A stretch of DNA of 64,000 nt from an uncultured Atopobiaceae bacterium (GTDB taxonomy: Bacteria; Actinomycetota; Coriobacteriia; Coriobacteriales; Atopobiaceae), in NCBI GenBank assembly GCA_910579165.1, contig CAJTTF010000003.1, forward strand, positions 62,001 through 126,000, read 5' to 3'. Shown in pieces: positions 62,536 through 64,000 of this stretch (the stretch's first letter is position 1; each line of letters begins with the position of its first letter). Made by a program: the position numbers and the translations under genes. The notes under the pieces are model-generated. The model worked only from the letters and a program-made list of their open reading frames with translations, had not been told where the DNA came from and searched no databases.

Positions 62536-63846
62536 ATGAGCGTGGAACTTTCAAGAGTAAGCATAACTCCCATAGCTGTATTTAATTTTGTCCTGTGGCT
62601 CTTCTTTACGCTCTGCTTTTTTTATCAGATTGTCTATTTCGTCATTGGCTATTTTAAAAATGAGATCGTTCTTCCTAAGGCTAAAAAGCAGCATCGTTTC
62701 GCCTTCATGATTGCAGCTCACAATGAAGAGGTCGTTATCGCGCAATTGGTTAAATCTATCTTGACGCAAAAGTATCCGCGCAAGCTCTTTGATGTTTATG
62801 TTGTTGCGGATGCCTGTACCGATAAAACCGCCAAACGAGCACGAGAAGCTGGGGCGATTGTGTTTGAGCGCGACGACCTTGCAAGAAAAGGCAAGTCTTG
62901 GGCGCTCGATATGGGCTTTAATAATGTCTTGCACGATAAAGGCGAATCCTACTACGATGCGTTTATCGTCTTTGATGCGGATAACCTCTTATCGCGCGAC
63001 TACCTGAGCGAGATGAACAAGCTCCTCGATCTTGGCTATCTGGCAGGAACGTCCTTGCGGAATTCCAAGAACTTTGATTCCAGTTGGGTGAGTGCGGCAA
63101 ATGCCATTTGGTTTTTGCGAGAAGCCCGCTACCTCAACAATGCGCGTATGTTGCTCAATACAAGCTGTGCAATATCTGGCTCGGGTTGGATGGTGAGCAC
63201 GGATATCATTCGCGGTATGCAAGGTTGGGACTTTCACCTGCTCACCGAAGACATTCAATTCTCTACGTTTTGCGCTGCGCATGGTATAAAGATTGGCTAT
63301 GCACCAGCGGAATTCTATGATGAGCAACCGGTTACCTTTAAAGCTTCTTGGATTCAGCGGATGAGGTGGACAAAAGGCTTTTACCAGGTCTTTTTCTCCT
63401 ATGTGGGCGATCTTATGAAGGGGATTAGCAAGCGCTCTTTCGCTTCCTATGATCTTTTAATGACCGTAGGTCCCGCTATGCTTTTAACCTTGATGAGTGC
63501 GCTCGTAAATTCGGTCTACCTCTTTATAGGGATGTTTTCAAATGGTTTTTTAGCCACGGCCGATGAACTCTCTATGTGTGTAGGCAGCCTTGTCATGACG
63601 TTTGTCTCTATCTATTTAGTCTTCTTTCTTATTGCCGCATTTACAACGTGCACGGAACGCAAACGAATTCATGCAAAACACAAGTGGCGCGTTATTACCA
63701 ATGTGTTCACGTTCCCTCTTTGGCAAATGACGTACATTCCTATTACCGTCATCGCACTCTTTAAAAAGGTTGAGTGGGTTCCTACAAAGCACGAGTTTGC
63801 CCTCAGCGTGGACGAAGTAACAGGCTTGGAAGACGCTAAGCCCTAA
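62536..63846 (+). CDS. Membrane-bound family 2 glycosyltransferase
   Basis: 436 residues. One membrane segment (about 11-38), then a GT-A domain with FMIAAHNEEVVI, the metal-binding DAD (147-149), TED (237-239) and QRMRW (274-278), the QxxRW of processive enzymes, followed by about four membrane segments (305-415). This set is shared with cellulose, hyaluronan and poly-N-acetylglucosamine synthases, so a polysaccharide or glycolipid product is likely; the sugar is unknown. It follows the pseudouridine synthase gene after 123 bp and precedes guaB. Confidence 0.88.
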   Translation: MSVELSRVSITPIAVFNFVLWLFFTLCFFYQIVYFVIGYFKNEIVLPKAKKQHRFAFMIAAHNEEVVIAQLVKSILTQKYPRKLFDVYVVADACTDKTAKRAREAGAIVFERDDLARKGKSWALDMGFNNVLHDKGESYYDAFIVFDADNLLSRDYLSEMNKLLDLGYLAGTSLRNSKNFDSSWVSAANAIWFLREARYLNNARMLLNTSCAISGSGWMVSTDIIRGMQGWDFHLLTEDIQFSTFCAAHGIKIGYAPAEFYDEQPVTFKASWIQRMRWTKGFYQVFFSYVGDLMKGISKRSFASYDLLMTVGPAMLLTLMSALVNSVYLFIGMFSNGFLATADELSMCVGSLVMTFVSIYLVFFLIAAFTTCTERKRIHAKHKWRVITNVFTFPLWQMTYIPITVIALFKKVEWVPTKHEFALSVDEVTGLEDAKP

Positions 63847-63955
63847 AGAATAATTTGCTGCTAGAATAAGTCTCCGTGAGACACTCTATAGCAATCTCGC
63901 CTACTACCCAATAGCTATTAACCAACACTATATAACGTTACGTTCAGGAGCAAAC

Positions 63956-64000
63956 ATGGCTCATTATTTTAAGGATATTTCGCATACATTTTCAGAATAT
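63956..64000 (+). CDS. guaB: Probable IMP dehydrogenase, N-terminal end only
   Basis: Only 15 codons are inside the window, beginning MAHYFKDISHTFSEY after CAGGAG. The opening closely resembles IMP dehydrogenases of Gram-positive anaerobes (MAYYFxEPSxTFxEY). The rest lies beyond the right edge. The assignment rests on this short stretch alone. Confidence 0.55.
   Translation, partial: MAHYFKDISHTFSEY

Overview
This 64 kb window reads as chromosomal DNA of an actinobacterium of the class Coriobacteriia, most likely the family Atopobiaceae (Atopobium/Lancefieldella/Olsenella-like). That is inferred from gene order, moderate base composition, PPDK-type metabolism, an LPXTG-anchored BspA-like surface protein and the protein sequences; it is not a database match. 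Genes are dense. No tRNA, rRNA, CRISPR array, prophage or intact insertion sequence was seen.

Layout. 0-8.3 kb: end of khpA, rimM, trmD, lepB, glyQ, glyS and ppdK. 8.3-13.1 kb is an accessory stretch with a membrane-anchored secreted protein, an AAA/DUF4143 ATPase behind a 30-bp perfect palindrome, and a sortase-anchored BspA-like protein whose likely promoter has a G14 run between its -35 and -10 and lies between 17-bp inverted repeats. 13.1-18.9 kb: mscL, rplS, rnhB, yraN, comM, dprA. 19-31.5 kb: two tandem LPG-synthase-like membrane proteins, gltX, a one-chain serine dehydratase, metK, priA, def, fmt, thiamine pyrophosphokinase and, convergent, rpmB. 31.6-35.9 kb: a heterodimeric ABC exporter. 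36-41.2 kb: asp23-like gene, fakA-like gene, recG, rsmD. 41.2-45.4 kb: arabinose genes araA-araB-araD on the minus strand, set between rsmD and coaD. 45.5-55.8 kb: coaD, a DivIVA-like coiled coil gene, yceD, rpmF, plsX, acpP, rnc, smc, ftsY, ffh. 55.9-64 kb: ftsH, ileS, lspA, an rluD-type pseudouridine synthase, a processive-type glycosyltransferase and the first codons of probable guaB.

Much of the window follows the widely conserved order priA-def-fmt ... thiN-rpmB-asp23-fakA-recG-rsmD-coaD-rpmF-plsX-acpP-rnc-smc-ftsY-ffh, serving translation, SRP targeting, lipid synthesis, DNA repair and uptake. Against this backbone the surface-protein region, the ABC exporter pair and the arabinose operon stand out as insertions. 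The most interesting site is the putative phase-variable promoter of the surface protein. A second theme is that many spacers contain short imperfect tandem duplications (periods about 16 to 48 bp), and several housekeeping enzymes carry low-complexity Ala/Ser/Lys/Gly-rich inserts.
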